A stretch of 64,000 nt of DNA from Limnohabitans lacus (GCF_030053395.1 NZ_JASGBH010000002.1:34625-98624), one strand, 5' to 3'; shown: positions 9,522 through 20,047, counted from the stretch's first letter. The notes: generated by a model from the sequence alone, not told the origin. Numbers and translations are program-made.

Positions 9522-11723
9522 ATGTTGAACCCGATGCTTTTCTTGACTGCTCTGCGCCACGCCTGCACGCGCACAAGTGCCACCTGTGCCATGGCACTTT
9601 TGTGCCTTCTGCCACTGAACAGCCAAGCCCAGGTGCTGAGCGCCACCGTCAAAACCGACCAAGTCCGTGCCGATTTACTGGCCCATGCGCCGCAAGGCAT
9701 TCAAGCCGGGCAAAGCTTCTGGCTGGGCCTGCAAATCCAGCACCAGCCGCATTGGCACACTTACTGGCAAAACCCCGGCGACTCGGGCCTGCCCACACGC
9801 TTGCAGTGGAAATTGCCGGCGGGCCTGCAAGTGGGCGAGATCGCCTGGCCTCTGCCCAAGAAAATCCCCATCGGAACCCTGGCCAACTACGGCTACGAAG
9901 GCACGGTGCTGCTGCCAGTGGCCGTCACAGTAGGCCCCGATTTCAAAGTGCCCGTGGTGGGCCCGGTGAAAATCCAGCTGCAGGCCGAATGGCTGGTCTG
10001 CCGTCAAGAGTGCATCCCGCAAGAAGGCCAGTTTGAGCTGAGCCTGCCGGTGCAAAGCGCCACGGCCCTGCACAGCGGCCTGTTTGACGCCGCCCATAAG
10101 CAAACCCCCCAAGCCCTTCCAGGCGCACACCCGGTCAGCCTCTCGGCCGATGGCCGCAGCCTGTCGCTCCAAATTGACCAGCTGCCCCCCGCTTGGCGTG
10201 GCCAAACCTTGAGCCTGTTCCCCGTCACACCCCATGTGGTGAACAACGCGGCCGTGCAGGGCAAAACCTGGACGCAAAACTGGCAGGGCGATCGGTGGAC
10301 AGCGCAAGTGCCCGTCTCGGACGAGCGCAGCGAAAGCCCCAGCGCTTTGTCGTGGGTCATCGCCCAAGGCCCGGAGACCTCGCCCAAAGCACCCGCTTTG
10401 GAAGTGACCAGCCCCGTCCAAGGCCCATGGCCCGCTTTGGCGCCTGCGGCGGCCGTGTCGCCAGCGCTGGCCAAAGCGCTGCAAGACAACGCCCAAACCA
10501 CGGCGCCCAGCGGCACAGGCAGTCTGGCTCTGGCTTTGTTGGGCGCCTTCATCGGTGGTTTGCTGCTCAACCTCATGCCTTGTGTATTCCCGGTGCTGGC
10601 CATCAAGGTGCTGGGCTTTGCCCAGCCAGGCCAGAGCCGCTCCGAGCACCGCGCTGCGGGCTTGGCCTACACCGCCGGTGTGGTGTTGTCGCTGGTCTTG
10701 CTGGGGGCGGCCTTGTTGACGCTGCGCAGTGCCGGCGAGCAATTGGGCTGGGGCTTTCAATTGCAGACCCCGGCCGTGGTCGCGGCACTGGCGGTGCTCT
10801 TCACCTTGCTGGGTCTGAACCTGGCCGGTTTGTTTGAGTTCGGCCAGATGGTGCCCAGCCGCTTGGCGGGTTGGCAAAGCCGTCACCACACGGTCAACGC
10901 AGCGCTGTCCGGCGTCTTGGCGGTGGCGATCGCTTCACCTTGCACCGCGCCCTTCATGGGGGCATCGCTGGGCTTGGCCATTGCCTTGCCGGCGTGGCAA
11001 GCCCTGAGCGTCTTTGCGGCCATGGGCGTGGGCATGGCATTGCCGTATCTGGCAGCCAGCCTTTGGCCAGCGGTGGCCCGCGCCTTGCCCAGGCCCGGGG
11101 CTTGGATGGTGGTTTTCCGTCAGGCCATGGCTTTTCCGATGTTCGCCACCGTGATTTGGCTGCTGTGGGTGCTGGGCCAGCAAACCGGCATCGACGGGGC
11201 CAGCAGCCTGCTGGCGGTGCTGCTGTGCGTGGCCTTTACTGCTTGGGCTTGGGGCCTGCAAAACCGCGCCCGAGGAGTGCTGAGCGCACTGGCCCTGGCC
11301 ACCTTGGCCTGGCTTTGTGCGGGTGTGCTGCCCGCCGCGCTGCGCGAAACGCCGGGCCCACAAGCGGTCAGCAGCGAGGCCCAGCCCCGCTGGCCAGCCT
11401 GGTCCGAAGCCCGTGTGCAGTCCGAACTGGCCGCTGGTCGCCCCGTGTTTGTGGACTTCACCGCCGCGTGGTGCGTGACCTGCCAGTACAACAAGAAAAC
11501 CACCTTGTCCGATGCGGCCTTGCTGGCCGACTTTGACGCCCGCAAAGTCACGCTTTTGCGGGCCGATTGGACGCGGCGCGACGCGGCCATCACCCAAACC
11601 TTGGCCGCTTTGGGCCGCAACGGCGTGCCGGTCTACGCCCTGTATGTGCCGGGCAAAGCACCGATCATCTTGTCGGAATTGCCCTCGGTGGCCGAAGTGC
11701 AAACGGCACTGCGGGGGCTCTGA
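9522..11723 (+). CDS. dsbD: DsbD/ScsB-type thiol:disulfide interchange protein
   Basis: 733-residue inner-membrane reductase that carries electrons from cytoplasmic thioredoxin to periplasmic partners. An N-terminal signal segment ends near SQAQ. The periplasmic N-domain has a C-x3-C pair (Cys160, Cys164). About eight membrane helices follow with the transmembrane cysteines in LMPCVFPV (Cys354) and ASPCTAPF (Cys474). The C-terminal thioredoxin domain has WCVTC (Cys651, Cys654). The long N-domain with [13 protein letters not shown] is the ScsB-like variant rather than classical E. coli DsbD. It stands 32 bases before hemE and may supply haem- or metal-protein maturation, which is inference. 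Confidence 0.9.
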   Translation: MLNPMLFLTALRHACTRTSATCAMALLCLLPLNSQAQVLSATVKTDQVRADLLAHAPQGIQAGQSFWLGLQIQHQPHWHTYWQNPGDSGLPTRLQWKLPAGLQVGEIAWPLPKKIPIGTLANYGYEGTVLLPVAVTVGPDFKVPVVGPVKIQLQAEWLVCRQECIPQEGQFELSLPVQSATALHSGLFDAAHKQTPQALPGAHPVSLSADGRSLSLQIDQLPPAWRGQTLSLFPVTPHVVNNAAVQGKTWTQNWQGDRWTAQVPVSDERSESPSALSWVIAQGPETSPKAPALEVTSPVQGPWPALAPAAAVSPALAKALQDNAQTTAPSGTGSLALALLGAFIGGLLLNLMPCVFPVLAIKVLGFAQPGQSRSEHRAAGLAYTAGVVLSLVLLGAALLTLRSAGEQLGWGFQLQTPAVVAALAVLFTLLGLNLAGLFEFGQMVPSRLAGWQSRHHTVNAALSGVLAVAIASPCTAPFMGASLGLAIALPAWQALSVFAAMGVGMALPYLAASLWPAVARALPRPGAWMVVFRQAMAFPMFATVIWLLWVLGQQTGIDGASSLLAVLLCVAFTAWAWGLQNRARGVLSALALATLAWLCAGVLPAALRETPGPQAVSSEAQPRWPAWSEARVQSELAAGRPVFVDFTAAWCVTCQYNKKTTLSDAALLADFDARKVTLLRADWTRRDAAITQTLAALGRNGVPVYALYVPGKAPIILSELPSVAEVQTALRGL

Positions 11724-11755
11724 ACCCAGCCCCAAGCACCTGCGACAATCGGGGG

Positions 11756-12898
11756 ATGAGCACAAGTTCCGCATCCCCCTCGAATTCTTCGTTTGCGCCC
11801 CTGGCCAACGACACCTTTTTGCGCGCCTGCCTGCGCCAGGCCACCGACCACACGCCCATCTGGCTGATGCGCCAAGCCGGTCGCTACTTGCCCGAGTACT
11901 GCGCCACCCGCGCCAAGGCCGGCAGCTTCATGGGCCTGGCCACCAATGTGGATTACGCCACCGAAGTGACCTTGCAGCCTTTGGAGCGCTACGCTTTTGA
12001 CGCGGCGATTTTGTTCAGCGACATCCTCACCGTGCCCGACGCCATGGGCCTGGGTCTGTCGTTTGCACAAGGTGAAGGCCCGCGCTTTGCCAAAAACGTG
12101 CGCGACGAAGCCGCCGTGGCCGCGCTGGCCGTGCCCGACATGAACAAGCTGCGCTACGTGTTCGATGCGGTGACTTCGATCCGCAAAGCGCTCAATGGCC
12201 GTGTGCCCTTGATCGGTTTTTCAGGCAGCCCCTGGACGCTGGCTTGCTACATGGTCGAAGGTGCGGGCTCGGACGACTACCGCCAGGTCAAAAGCCTGAT
12301 GTACAGCCGCCCTGACTTGATGCACCGCATTTTGGAGATCAACGCCGATGCCGTGGCCCTGTACCTGAACACCCAGATCGAAGCGGGCGCGCAAGCGGCC
12401 ATGATCTTCGACAGCTGGGGCGGCGTGCTGGCCGATGGCGCGTTCCAAGAATTCAGCCTGGCCTACACCGCACGCGTGCTGAGCCAGCTCAAGACCGAGC
12501 ACAACGGCCAACGCATCCCCAGCATCGTCTTCACCAAAGGCGGGGGGCTGTGGCTGCCCGAGATGGCGGGTCTCAACTGCGACGTGCTGGGCCTGGACTG
12601 GACCATGAACCTGGGCCGTGCGCGTGCTTTGGTGGGCGGTCAGGTGGGTGGCCCGGGCAAAGCCTTGCAAGGCAACATCGACCCGAACGTGCTCTTCGCG
12701 CCTCCCGAGCAGATCGCCAAGGAAGCTTGCCGCGTGCTCGACAGCTTTGGCCAGCCGCACACCGACACCACACAAACCGGGCCCACACACATCTTCAATT
12801 TGGGCCACGGCATCAGCCAGTTCACCTCGCCTGAACATGTGGCGGCCTTGGTGGAAGCGGTGCACCAGCACTCACGGCAATTGCGCACCGTTTCGTGA
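11756..12898 (+). CDS. hemE: uroporphyrinogen decarboxylase
   Basis: 380 residues, cytoplasmic enzyme converting uroporphyrinogen III to coproporphyrinogen III in haem synthesis. The conserved N-terminal [15 protein letters not shown] motif and downstream [29 protein letters not shown] and NLGHGI segments are all present, and the length matches the family. A 20-residue Ser/Ala-rich tail precedes the first conserved segment; the ATG at 11756 is used, with RBS-like GGGGG just upstream. It is followed by a long AT-rich intergenic region before priA. Confidence 0.96.
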   Translation: MSTSSASPSNSSFAPLANDTFLRACLRQATDHTPIWLMRQAGRYLPEYCATRAKAGSFMGLATNVDYATEVTLQPLERYAFDAAILFSDILTVPDAMGLGLSFAQGEGPRFAKNVRDEAAVAALAVPDMNKLRYVFDAVTSIRKALNGRVPLIGFSGSPWTLACYMVEGAGSDDYRQVKSLMYSRPDLMHRILEINADAVALYLNTQIEAGAQAAMIFDSWGGVLADGAFQEFSLAYTARVLSQLKTEHNGQRIPSIVFTKGGGLWLPEMAGLNCDVLGLDWTMNLGRARALVGGQVGGPGKALQGNIDPNVLFAPPEQIAKEACRVLDSFGQPHTDTTQTGPTHIFNLGHGISQFTSPEHVAALVEAVHQHSRQLRTVS

Positions 12899-13273
12899 CG
12901 ATCGTTAGCATAAAAAAGCAGTTTTCAAAAGTTGTTTTATGAAAAATAAACAACTTCCTGCGCTTGACTTATGCACAAAAGTTCAGATTGCACTGCAACA
13001 AAAGCTGGTGCCCTGAATGGCTATACACCGCCGACAGAACTTTTCTAAGTCGTTGATTTAAAAGGGATTTAATTTCTGCACATTGGATGGGCAATTTAAG
13101 GAAACCCTTGATTTTCAAGGCTTCTGAGCATGCCATGGACTGTTTTCCACAAAGTTATCCACAGTTTTTTGGGATGACTTTCAAAGCACTTCAAAATCAA
13201 TGACTTAGAGACGATTTGAAGAATTTTGATAACCTTCAAATCTATCAACACCGACAGAATTACCGAGAAAAAT
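12899..13273. other. AT-rich intergenic region between hemE and priA with DnaA-box matches
   Basis: This 375-base gap is conspicuously A/T-rich against its surroundings and contains no gene. It holds three plus-strand matches to the DnaA-box consensus TTWTNCACA: TTATGCACA at 12969-12977, TTTTCCACA at 13143-13151 and the perfect TTATCCACA at 13155-13163. A one-mismatch site (TTCTGCACA) is at 13074-13082. An AAGTTGTTT/AAACAACTT inverted repeat lies at 12929-12956, just after hemE. Confidence 0.75.
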
Positions 13274-15370
13274 GTGAGCACCCACCCATGGATTGATGTG
13301 GCCGTCCAAACCCCCGCTCACAGCCAGATCGGGGGCTTGTTGAGCTACCGTTGCCCGTTTGCGGTGACACCCGGCCAATTGGTGCGGGTGCCGCTGGGCA
13401 AGCGCGAGGTGTTGGGGGTGGTGTGGGCGGTTTCTGACGCGGCCCCAGCCGACATGCCCGCCTCGGCCGTGCGCGATGCCACCGGCTTGCTGGAAGGCCT
13501 GCCGCCTTTGGATGCAGCCTGGCGCCAATTGGTGCAGTTCTCGGCGCAGTACTACCAACGCTCCCTGGGCGAGGTGGCCCTGTCGGCCCTGCCGCCCCAG
13601 TTGCGCGACCTGAGTTCGGAGCAACTGGCGCGTCGCCTCAAAAAGCAAACCCAAGCCGCCGCCATCGAGGTCCAGGCGGGCCCAGCCCTGTCTGAAGAGC
13701 AACAAACCGTTTTGGCGCAAATGCAGGCCAACCCCGGTCCATTTTTGCTGTTTGGCAGCACCGGCAGCGGCAAGACCGAGGTTTACCTGCAAGCGGTTGA
13801 ACGCGTGCTGCAAGCCGACCCGCAAGCCCAAGCCTTGCTCATGGTGCCCGAAATCAACCTGACCCCCCAGCTTGAAGCGCGGGTGCAGGCCCGCTTTGGC
13901 GTGGATGCAGTGGTGTCCATGCACAGCGGCATGACGCCTGCACAACGCCTGAAAGGCTGGCTGTCTGCCCACGCGGGCCATGCCCGCATCGTGCTGGGCA
14001 CGCGCATGGCCATTTTCGCGTCCATGCCGCATCTCAAGCTCATCGTGGTCGACGAAGAACACGACCCCAGCTACAAGCAACAAGAAGGCGCACGCTATTC
14101 GGCCCGCGACTTGGCCGTTTACCGAGGTCGCTTGCAAAACGCGCAGGTGCTCTTGGCCTCGGCCACGCCCTCGCTGGAAAGCTGGCACCTGAGCCGCCCG
14201 GCAGATGAGGGTGGCCGCTATTTGCGGCTGCACATGCCCTCGCGCATCGGTACTGGCCTGCTGCCCAAGGTGCGCCGGGTGGACATGAACCACCAGGCCA
14301 AAAAAGCCGTGTTGTCCGCGCCCCTGCTGGCCGCCCTGCAAGAACGTGTGGAGCGCGGCGAGCAATGCATGTTGCTGCTCAACCGGCGCGGCTATGCGCC
14401 GGTGCTGCACTGTGCCGACTGCGGCTGGAAAAGCGAATGCAAGCACTGCAGCGCCTTTCGCGTGTTCCACAAAATCGACCGCACGCTGCGCTGCCACCAC
14501 TGTGGCCTGACCGAGCGCGTACCCCGCGCCTGCCCCGAATGCGGCAACGCCGACATCGCGCCCATTGGCCGCGGCACCGAGCAACTCGAGGAGCACTTGG
14601 GCGAATTGCTGGCGCATGTGTTGCGCCCCGACGGCAGCCCGATCCGCATCGCCCGCATCGATGCCGACACCACCCGACTGAAGGGTGCGCTGGAGAGCCA
14701 GCTGGCCTCGGTGCACTCAGGCGAAGTGGACATCTTGGTCGGCACCCAGATGATCGCCAAGGGCCATGATTTCAGGCGCATCACGCTGGTGGCTGCGGTC
14801 AACCCCGACACGGCCTTGTTTTCCAGCGACTTTCGCGCACCCGAGCGCTTGTTTGCCCTGCTGATGCAAGCGGCAGGCCGGGCCGGGCGCGAAGCCAGCC
14901 AAAGCGCCACCAGCGAAATGTGGGTGCAAACCTTTCACCCCACGCACCCGCTGTTTGAGGCGCTCAAAAAACACGACTACCCGGCCTTTGCCGCCAGCGA
15001 ACTGGCCGAGCGCACCGCCGCCGACCTGCCGCCCATCAGCCACCAAGCCCTGCTGCGGGCCGATGCCCGCAGCCAAGACGTGGCGCAAGGCTTGCTGAAT
15101 GCCGCAAGGGAAACCTTGGAAGCGCAATTGAGCGCCGACCCCGCCACCGCAGACCTGGTGCTGCAGGTCAGCGTCTACCCCGCTGTGCCCATGAGCATGC
15201 AGCGCGTGGCCGATGTCGAACGTGCCCAGATGCTGCTGGAAAGCCCCTCACGCATGGCCCTGCAAAAAATGCTGTGGCACCTGCACGGGGTCTTGCACCA
15301 ACTGCGCAGCCAGCCTGAGCACAAGGGCGTGATCCGCTGGCTGGTGGATGTGGACCCGCAAGCGATTTGA
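13274..15370 (+). CDS. priA: primosomal replication protein N' (PriA helicase)
   Basis: 698 residues from the GTG at 13274 (VSTHPWIDVAVQTP). The N-terminal DNA-binding domain is followed by a helicase core with GSTGSGKTEVYL, the VVDEEHDPSYKQ DEEH box, and eight cysteines in CxxC pairs (C-A-D-C, C-K-H-C, C-H-H-C, C-P-E-C) that bind two zinc ions between the helicase halves. PriA restarts stalled replication forks. A TTG at 13226 is in frame but adds 16 non-conserved residues inside the AT-rich region. The gene stands alone downstream of the DnaA-box cluster. Confidence 0.94.
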   Translation: MSTHPWIDVAVQTPAHSQIGGLLSYRCPFAVTPGQLVRVPLGKREVLGVVWAVSDAAPADMPASAVRDATGLLEGLPPLDAAWRQLVQFSAQYYQRSLGEVALSALPPQLRDLSSEQLARRLKKQTQAAAIEVQAGPALSEEQQTVLAQMQANPGPFLLFGSTGSGKTEVYLQAVERVLQADPQAQALLMVPEINLTPQLEARVQARFGVDAVVSMHSGMTPAQRLKGWLSAHAGHARIVLGTRMAIFASMPHLKLIVVDEEHDPSYKQQEGARYSARDLAVYRGRLQNAQVLLASATPSLESWHLSRPADEGGRYLRLHMPSRIGTGLLPKVRRVDMNHQAKKAVLSAPLLAALQERVERGEQCMLLLNRRGYAPVLHCADCGWKSECKHCSAFRVFHKIDRTLRCHHCGLTERVPRACPECGNADIAPIGRGTEQLEEHLGELLAHVLRPDGSPIRIARIDADTTRLKGALESQLASVHSGEVDILVGTQMIAKGHDFRRITLVAAVNPDTALFSSDFRAPERLFALLMQAAGRAGREASQSATSEMWVQTFHPTHPLFEALKKHDYPAFAASELAERTAADLPPISHQALLRADARSQDVAQGLLNAARETLEAQLSADPATADLVLQVSVYPAVPMSMQRVADVERAQMLLESPSRMALQKMLWHLHGVLHQLRSQPEHKGVIRWLVDVDPQAI

Positions 15371-15385
15371 CGCGCCAGGTGACGC

Positions 15386-16354
15386 TCAAGGCTTGAGCAA
15401 AGCCACCGCGCCCGAGAAAGTCAAGAAAGCCACTGCCGTGGTGACCAAGATGATGCGGGCGATGCGCCCGTTGTCGGCGCCCAGGCGCTCGGCCAGCAGC
15501 GACACATTGCTGGCACTGGGCAAAGCGGCCACCAACACCATCACCATCCAGGTGAATCGGTCGATCTTGGCACCCCACTGCACCGCCACCGCCGTGACCA
15601 AGAGCACCAGCACCGGGTGCACCAACAACTTGATCACTGCCACCGGCAAATAGTCGCCCAAGCGCAGCGGGCCGTGCGGCCGCTCATGCGCCAGCATGCG
15701 CGAGCGGGCCAACACCGCGCCAATGGTGAACAGCGCCACCGGCGAGGCCGCATCGCCCAGCAGACCCACGGTTTTGGCCACTGGACCGATCAACTCCAAA
15801 TTCCAATACGAAAACGCAGCGCCCAAAGAAATCGCCCACGGCATGGGGTTGCGCACCACACCGGCCAAGGCCTTGCGGGCCGCCACCGCAGCGCCGTGCT
15901 CGCCTGCCGCGTCCATGCGCGAGAGCGCCACGCACAGCGAGGTGGTGATCACCATGTCCACCACGATGGTCACGATGGCCGGGCCGGCCGCAGCCGAACC
16001 CAACAAGGCCACCAAGAGCGGCACGCCCATGAAACCGGTGTTGGGGAAGGCCGCAACCAAGGCGCCCAAAGAGGCATCGCTCCAGCGAATGCGGGCGTTC
16101 AGGCTGATGGCGATGCTGAACGCCACCATGACCAAGGCGCAAAACAAATAGGTGAAGAACACCCCAGCATTGAGCAGCTGCGCAATCGGCGTGCCGGCCC
16201 CAAAGCGAAACAACATGCAGGGCAGGGCAAAAAACAGCACAAAACCGTTCAGCCCCGGGATGGCTTCGAGCGGCAGCAAGCCTTTGCGTGCGGCCAGATA
16301 ACCGCAAAGGACCAATGCAAAAAACGGAAACGTGACGCGCAGGACTTCAAGCAT
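15386..16354 (-). CDS. AEC family transporter (auxin efflux carrier type)
   Basis: 322 residues with about ten membrane helices, beginning MLEVLRVTFPFFALVLCGY. The AFPNTGFMGVPLL and SNVSLLAERLGAD segments are characteristic of the AEC family, whose bacterial members carry dicarboxylates such as malate or malonate. The open frame extends to 16537, but the ATG at 16354 begins the conserved first helix and the extra sequence would run into the rep promoter. Convergent with priA, divergent from rep. Confidence 0.88.
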   Translation of the reverse strand: MLEVLRVTFPFFALVLCGYLAARKGLLPLEAIPGLNGFVLFFALPCMLFRFGAGTPIAQLLNAGVFFTYLFCALVMVAFSIAISLNARIRWSDASLGALVAAFPNTGFMGVPLLVALLGSAAAGPAIVTIVVDMVITTSLCVALSRMDAAGEHGAAVAARKALAGVVRNPMPWAISLGAAFSYWNLELIGPVAKTVGLLGDAASPVALFTIGAVLARSRMLAHERPHGPLRLGDYLPVAVIKLLVHPVLVLLVTAVAVQWGAKIDRFTWMVMVLVAALPSASNVSLLAERLGADNGRIARIILVTTAVAFLTFSGAVALLKP

Positions 16355-16443
16355 GGGTCTATTGTCGCTCCCGCAGGGTTGTAAGCCGGTCGCAGGGCCG
16401 ACAGTCCCCGCTATGATCGAACGCTTTGCTTGGAAGCCCCTGG

Positions 16444-18531
16444 ATGTCCGCCGGTCTGAATCTTGCCCAACTCGAAGCCGTGAACTATGTTCAAGGCCCC
16501 TGCCTGGTGTTGGCGGGCGCAGGCTCGGGCAAAACACGGGTCATCACGCACAAGATCGGCCGCCTGATCGATGTGGGCCTGGAGCCCAAGCGGATTGCGG
16601 CCATCACCTTCACCAACAAGGCCGCCGCCGAGATGCGCGAGCGCGCCAAAGACCTGATTGGCAAGGCCGCCAAAGATGTGACGGTCTGCACCTTCCACGC
16701 CCTGGGCGTGCGCATCATGCGCGAAGACGGCCATGTGCTGGGTCTTAAGCCCCAGTTCAGCATCATGGACGCAGACGATGTGACCAGCATCCTCAAAGAC
16801 TGCGGCGGCACCACCGATGCGGCCACGGCCCGCCAATGGCAATGGACCATCAGCCTGTGGAAGAACATGGGCCTGAACGCCGAGCAAGCTGCAGCACAAG
16901 CACCCGACGACAACGCCCGCGTGATCGCACGCATCATGGGCCTGTACGAAGAGCGGCTCTCGGCTTACCAAAGCGTGGACTTCGACGACCTGATCGGCAT
17001 GCCCCTGAAATTGTTGGCCGACTACCCCGAGGTGCGCGAGCGCTGGCAAGCCAAGATGGGCCATGTGCTGGTGGACGAATACCAAGACACCAACGCCACC
17101 CAGTACGAGGTGCTCAAGCACCTGGTGGGCGAGCGTGGTCGCTTCACCGCCGTGGGCGACGACGACCAGTCGATCTACGGCTGGCGCGGCGCCACGCTGG
17201 ACAACCTCAAGCGCCTGCCACAAGACTTTCCGAATTTGAAAGTCATCAAGCTGGAGCAAAACTACCGCTCCACCAGCGCCATCTTGCGGGCCGCCAACAA
17301 CGTGATCCAGCCCAACCCCAAGCTGTTTCCTAAAACGCTGTTTTCGGAATTGGGCGAGGGCGAGCCGGTGCGTGTGGTCGATGCGGTGAACGAAGAGCAC
17401 GAGGCCGACCGGGCCATTGCCCGCATCCAGTCGATCCGTGGCGGCCAGGTCAACCCGTCCAAGCACCGCGAATTCAAGGACTTTGCGATCTTGTACCGTG
17501 CCAACCACATGGCCCGGCCGTTTGAGCAAGCCCTGCGCCGCGCCAACATCCCCTACAAGGTCTCGGGCGGGCAGAGCTTTTTTGACAAGACCGAAATCAA
17601 GGACTTGTGCGCCTGGTTTCGCCTGTGGATCAACAACGACGATGACCCGGCGTTTTTGCGTGCCATCACCAGCCCCAAACGCGGCATCGGCCACCAGACG
17701 CTGGGGCAGCTGGGCACCTTTGCCACGCAATACAAGCTGAGCCTGTTTGAAGCGCTGTTTGCAGGCAGCTTGCCCAGCGCGGTGAACACCCGCGCCGTGG
17801 ACGGTCTGCACGAATTTGGCCGCTACATCAACGACCTGGAGCACCGCGCCCGCCACACCCTGGGCAAGGAAGCGGCGCTGGCCTTTTTGCTGGAGTGGCT
17901 CAAAGAAATCGGCTATGAGCAGCACCTGTACGACGGCGAAGACAACGAGAAAGTGGCCTCTGCCCGCTGGACCAATGTGCTGGAGTTTTGCGACTGGATG
18001 GCCGGGCGCTGCGGCGGCGAAATCGAAGACGCCACCGGGACCGACGCTTCCGAGTCCAAAAGCCTGTTGGAGGTGGCGCAGACCATCTCTTTGATTTCGA
18101 CTTTGAGCGAACGCGAGAAAGACCAGAACGTGGTCACGCTGTCCACCTTGCACGCCTCCAAAGGCCTGGAGTGGCCCCACGTGGTGCTGGTGGGCGTGAA
18201 CGAGGGGCTGCTGCCCTTCAAGCTGGGTGACGACGACGAGCACTCTGGCCGCAGCGATGGCCCCATGAGCGAAGGCATCTTGCAACGCCTGCAAGAAGAG
18301 CGCCGCCTGATGTATGTGGGCATCACCCGCGCCCAGCGCAGCCTGGCCGTGAGCTGGACCAAGCGCCGCAAAAAAGGCCGCGACATGGTGGCCGCCCTGC
18401 CCAGCCGCTTCATCGCCGAAATGAAGCTCGATGAAAACACCATCAAAGAAGACCCCCGCGAAAAACTCAGGGCCTTGCGCGCCGAGTTTGCCAAGCGGGC
18501 CGCAGATTCCGCCGCCGAAGCCAAACCATGA
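16444..18531 (+). CDS. rep: UvrD/Rep family ATP-dependent DNA helicase (Rep)
   Basis: 695 residues, superfamily 1A helicase. Motifs in order: Q-motif LNLAQLEAV, Walker A AGAGSGKT, motif Ia ITFTNKAAAEM, DEYQDTN Walker B, GDDDQSIYGWRGA, TLHASKGLEWPHV and YVGITRAQ. Length and an early glycine-rich start match Rep rather than UvrD. Rep moves 3'-5' on single-stranded DNA ahead of or behind replication forks. The ATG at 16444 (MSAGLNLAQ) is chosen over the TTG six codons upstream. The stop overlaps the following lipoprotein start by four bases. Confidence 0.92.
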   Translation: MSAGLNLAQLEAVNYVQGPCLVLAGAGSGKTRVITHKIGRLIDVGLEPKRIAAITFTNKAAAEMRERAKDLIGKAAKDVTVCTFHALGVRIMREDGHVLGLKPQFSIMDADDVTSILKDCGGTTDAATARQWQWTISLWKNMGLNAEQAAAQAPDDNARVIARIMGLYEERLSAYQSVDFDDLIGMPLKLLADYPEVRERWQAKMGHVLVDEYQDTNATQYEVLKHLVGERGRFTAVGDDDQSIYGWRGATLDNLKRLPQDFPNLKVIKLEQNYRSTSAILRAANNVIQPNPKLFPKTLFSELGEGEPVRVVDAVNEEHEADRAIARIQSIRGGQVNPSKHREFKDFAILYRANHMARPFEQALRRANIPYKVSGGQSFFDKTEIKDLCAWFRLWINNDDDPAFLRAITSPKRGIGHQTLGQLGTFATQYKLSLFEALFAGSLPSAVNTRAVDGLHEFGRYINDLEHRARHTLGKEAALAFLLEWLKEIGYEQHLYDGEDNEKVASARWTNVLEFCDWMAGRCGGEIEDATGTDASESKSLLEVAQTISLISTLSEREKDQNVVTLSTLHASKGLEWPHVVLVGVNEGLLPFKLGDDDEHSGRSDGPMSEGILQRLQEERRLMYVGITRAQRSLAVSWTKRRKKGRDMVAALPSRFIAEMKLDENTIKEDPREKLRALRAEFAKRAADSAAEAKP

Positions 18532-18965
18532 ACGTCCTTCGCAACACTTTGAATGGGCTTGCCCTGCTGTGCATCGCAGGCCTGAGCGCTTGCGCCAACC
18601 CAGTCACCCTGGCCACTGCGACCGGTTGCGCCAAACAAGAAATCACGGCCGAACACCTGGTCGGCTCCTGGCGCGTGAGCCTGTCAGGTCAAGCTGGCAC
18701 TTGGACGCTGGTGCTGCGCCCGCACCCTGAGCACGAGGGCAGTTTGCGCGGCGCCTTGATGCAAATCCCGCAGCACTACGCGGTGGCCGCCGACCTGGAG
18801 GATGGCGAATTCACCATGGAGGAATCGCACGACGGCCAACGCATCGCGGCAACTTGGCTGGGCAAAGTGCAGGCGGGCAGCTGCGCCCAAGTCATCACCG
18901 GTACGCGCCAAGAAGGCGCTGGGGCTGAGCAGCGCTTTGAGATGCGCTCAGAGCGCCTTCGTTGA
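18528..18965 (+). CDS. small predicted lipoprotein, unknown function
   Basis: 145 residues with a type II signal peptide: hydrophobic stretch then lipobox LSAC, giving an acylated cysteine at about residue 24. The mature part is a compact domain (HLVGSWRVSLSG..WTLVLRPHPEHEGSLRGAL) with a GSW start and alternating strands suggestive of a lipocalin-like barrel, but I do not recognise a named family. It is translationally coupled to rep (ATGA overlap) and its 3' end overlaps the convergent lacI-type gene by 18 bases. Confidence 0.75.
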   Translation: MNVLRNTLNGLALLCIAGLSACANPVTLATATGCAKQEITAEHLVGSWRVSLSGQAGTWTLVLRPHPEHEGSLRGALMQIPQHYAVAADLEDGEFTMEESHDGQRIAATWLGKVQAGSCAQVITGTRQEGAGAEQRFEMRSERLR

Positions 18966-19982
18966 TTCGCGCACGACCAAGGTCGTGGGCAGCAAATCGG
19001 ATTCTGGCTTTTCGCCGGCCATGATGCGCAGCAAGCAGTCCACCAGATGGGCGCCGGCCAAGTCCAATGGCTGGCGCACCGTGGTCAAAGGCGGAAAACT
19101 GTGGGCCGCTGGCTCCACATCGTCGTAGCCCACCACGCTCACATCGTCGGGAATGCTGTAACCCCGCTCGCGCAACACGCCCAGGGCGCTGATGGCGATC
19201 AAATCACTGGCGGCCACGATGGCGTCAAAGTTCAAACCGTGACGGTCAAGGTGCACGCGCAAGGCCTCTTGCGCGCCCAATGGAGCAAAAGACGATGGGA
19301 TGTAGAGCGCAGGGTCGGTTTTCAAACCGGCTTTGCGCAAAGCCTTTTGGTAACCTGAATAACGTTTTTCAGGTTCGGGCAAAGACTTCTCGCCCATGAA
19401 GGCGATGCGCTTGCGGCCCAAGCCCAGCAGGTGTTCGGTGGCCAGCTGACCGCCGCTGGCGTTGTCGCCACCCACGCTGCAATACAGCTGGTTGGGCAAC
19501 TGCGCGCCCCAGGCCACAAAGGGCAAGCGCTGGCGTGCCAATTCGTTGAGCTGGTCGTGGTGGCCCCACTGACCGATCACGATGATGCCGCCGACACGGC
19601 CCGAGTCGTACAAAGCAGAAATCCGCTCAAGGTGATCGGCATCGACGCGCGAAAGCAGCATGTCGTACTGGCGATCCGTCAGGGCATCGGCCAGGCTACC
19701 GAGCATGCCCAAGAAGAACGGGTCTGAAATGCTTTGACGGCTGGCTGGGTAATACGGGATCACCACACCGATGGTGGTGTTGTCGCCCTTGCGCAGGTTT
19801 TGTGCGCCCAGATTGATGGTGTAGTTGAGTGAACGTGCCAGCTCGATGATGCGCAAACGCGTTTCTTCGTTGATCAACGCACTGCCATTGAGGGCGCGTG
19901 AAACTGTTGCGGTGGATACCCCTGCCAGACGGGCAATGTCCGCCATTTGTATCTTGCGCTTTTCAGGTTCTGCCTTGGCCAT
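18948..19982 (-). CDS. LacI-family transcriptional regulator of the sugar locus
   Basis: 344 residues. The N-terminal helix-turn-helix (MADIARLAGVSTATVSRALNG, residues about 13-33) and hinge are followed by a periplasmic-binding-protein-like sugar domain with conserved GVVIPYY, VVGYDDVE and PLTTVRQP. It lies immediately downstream of the tonB-exbB-exbD-exbD operon, separated by a terminator. It is the obvious candidate to bind the TTGCAATCGATTGCAA-like palindromes at 22611, 22807, 22908, 28336 and 29676, which is inference. In the Xanthomonas sux locus a LacI regulator plays the same role. No operator match is seen before its own start. Confidence 0.92.
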   Translation of the reverse strand: MAKAEPEKRKIQMADIARLAGVSTATVSRALNGSALINEETRLRIIELARSLNYTINLGAQNLRKGDNTTIGVVIPYYPASRQSISDPFFLGMLGSLADALTDRQYDMLLSRVDADHLERISALYDSGRVGGIIVIGQWGHHDQLNELARQRLPFVAWGAQLPNQLYCSVGGDNASGGQLATEHLLGLGRKRIAFMGEKSLPEPEKRYSGYQKALRKAGLKTDPALYIPSSFAPLGAQEALRVHLDRHGLNFDAIVAASDLIAISALGVLRERGYSIPDDVSVVGYDDVEPAAHSFPPLTTVRQPLDLAGAHLVDCLLRIMAGEKPESDLLPTTLVVRESTKAL

Positions 19983-20015
19983 TCACATGTCTCTCTGTTC
20001 AAGCGATGTTAATTC

Positions 20016-20047
20016 AAAAAAACGCCCCCACCCGTGAGGGAGGGGGC
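20016..20047 (-). terminator. rho-independent terminator of the tonB-exbB-exbD-exbD operon
   Basis: On the minus strand GCCCCC and CCC arms pair with GGG and GGGGGC around a short TCAC loop, followed directly by GTTTTTTT. It ends the exbD-side transcript and separates it from the lacI-type gene. Confidence 0.85.

Noticed and set aside
12899-13273. Calling the hemE-priA gap the chromosomal origin
   Set aside because: No dnaA, dnaN, rpmH or gidA nearby, and betaproteobacterial origins normally lie at dnaA. Only the DnaA-box cluster is reported.
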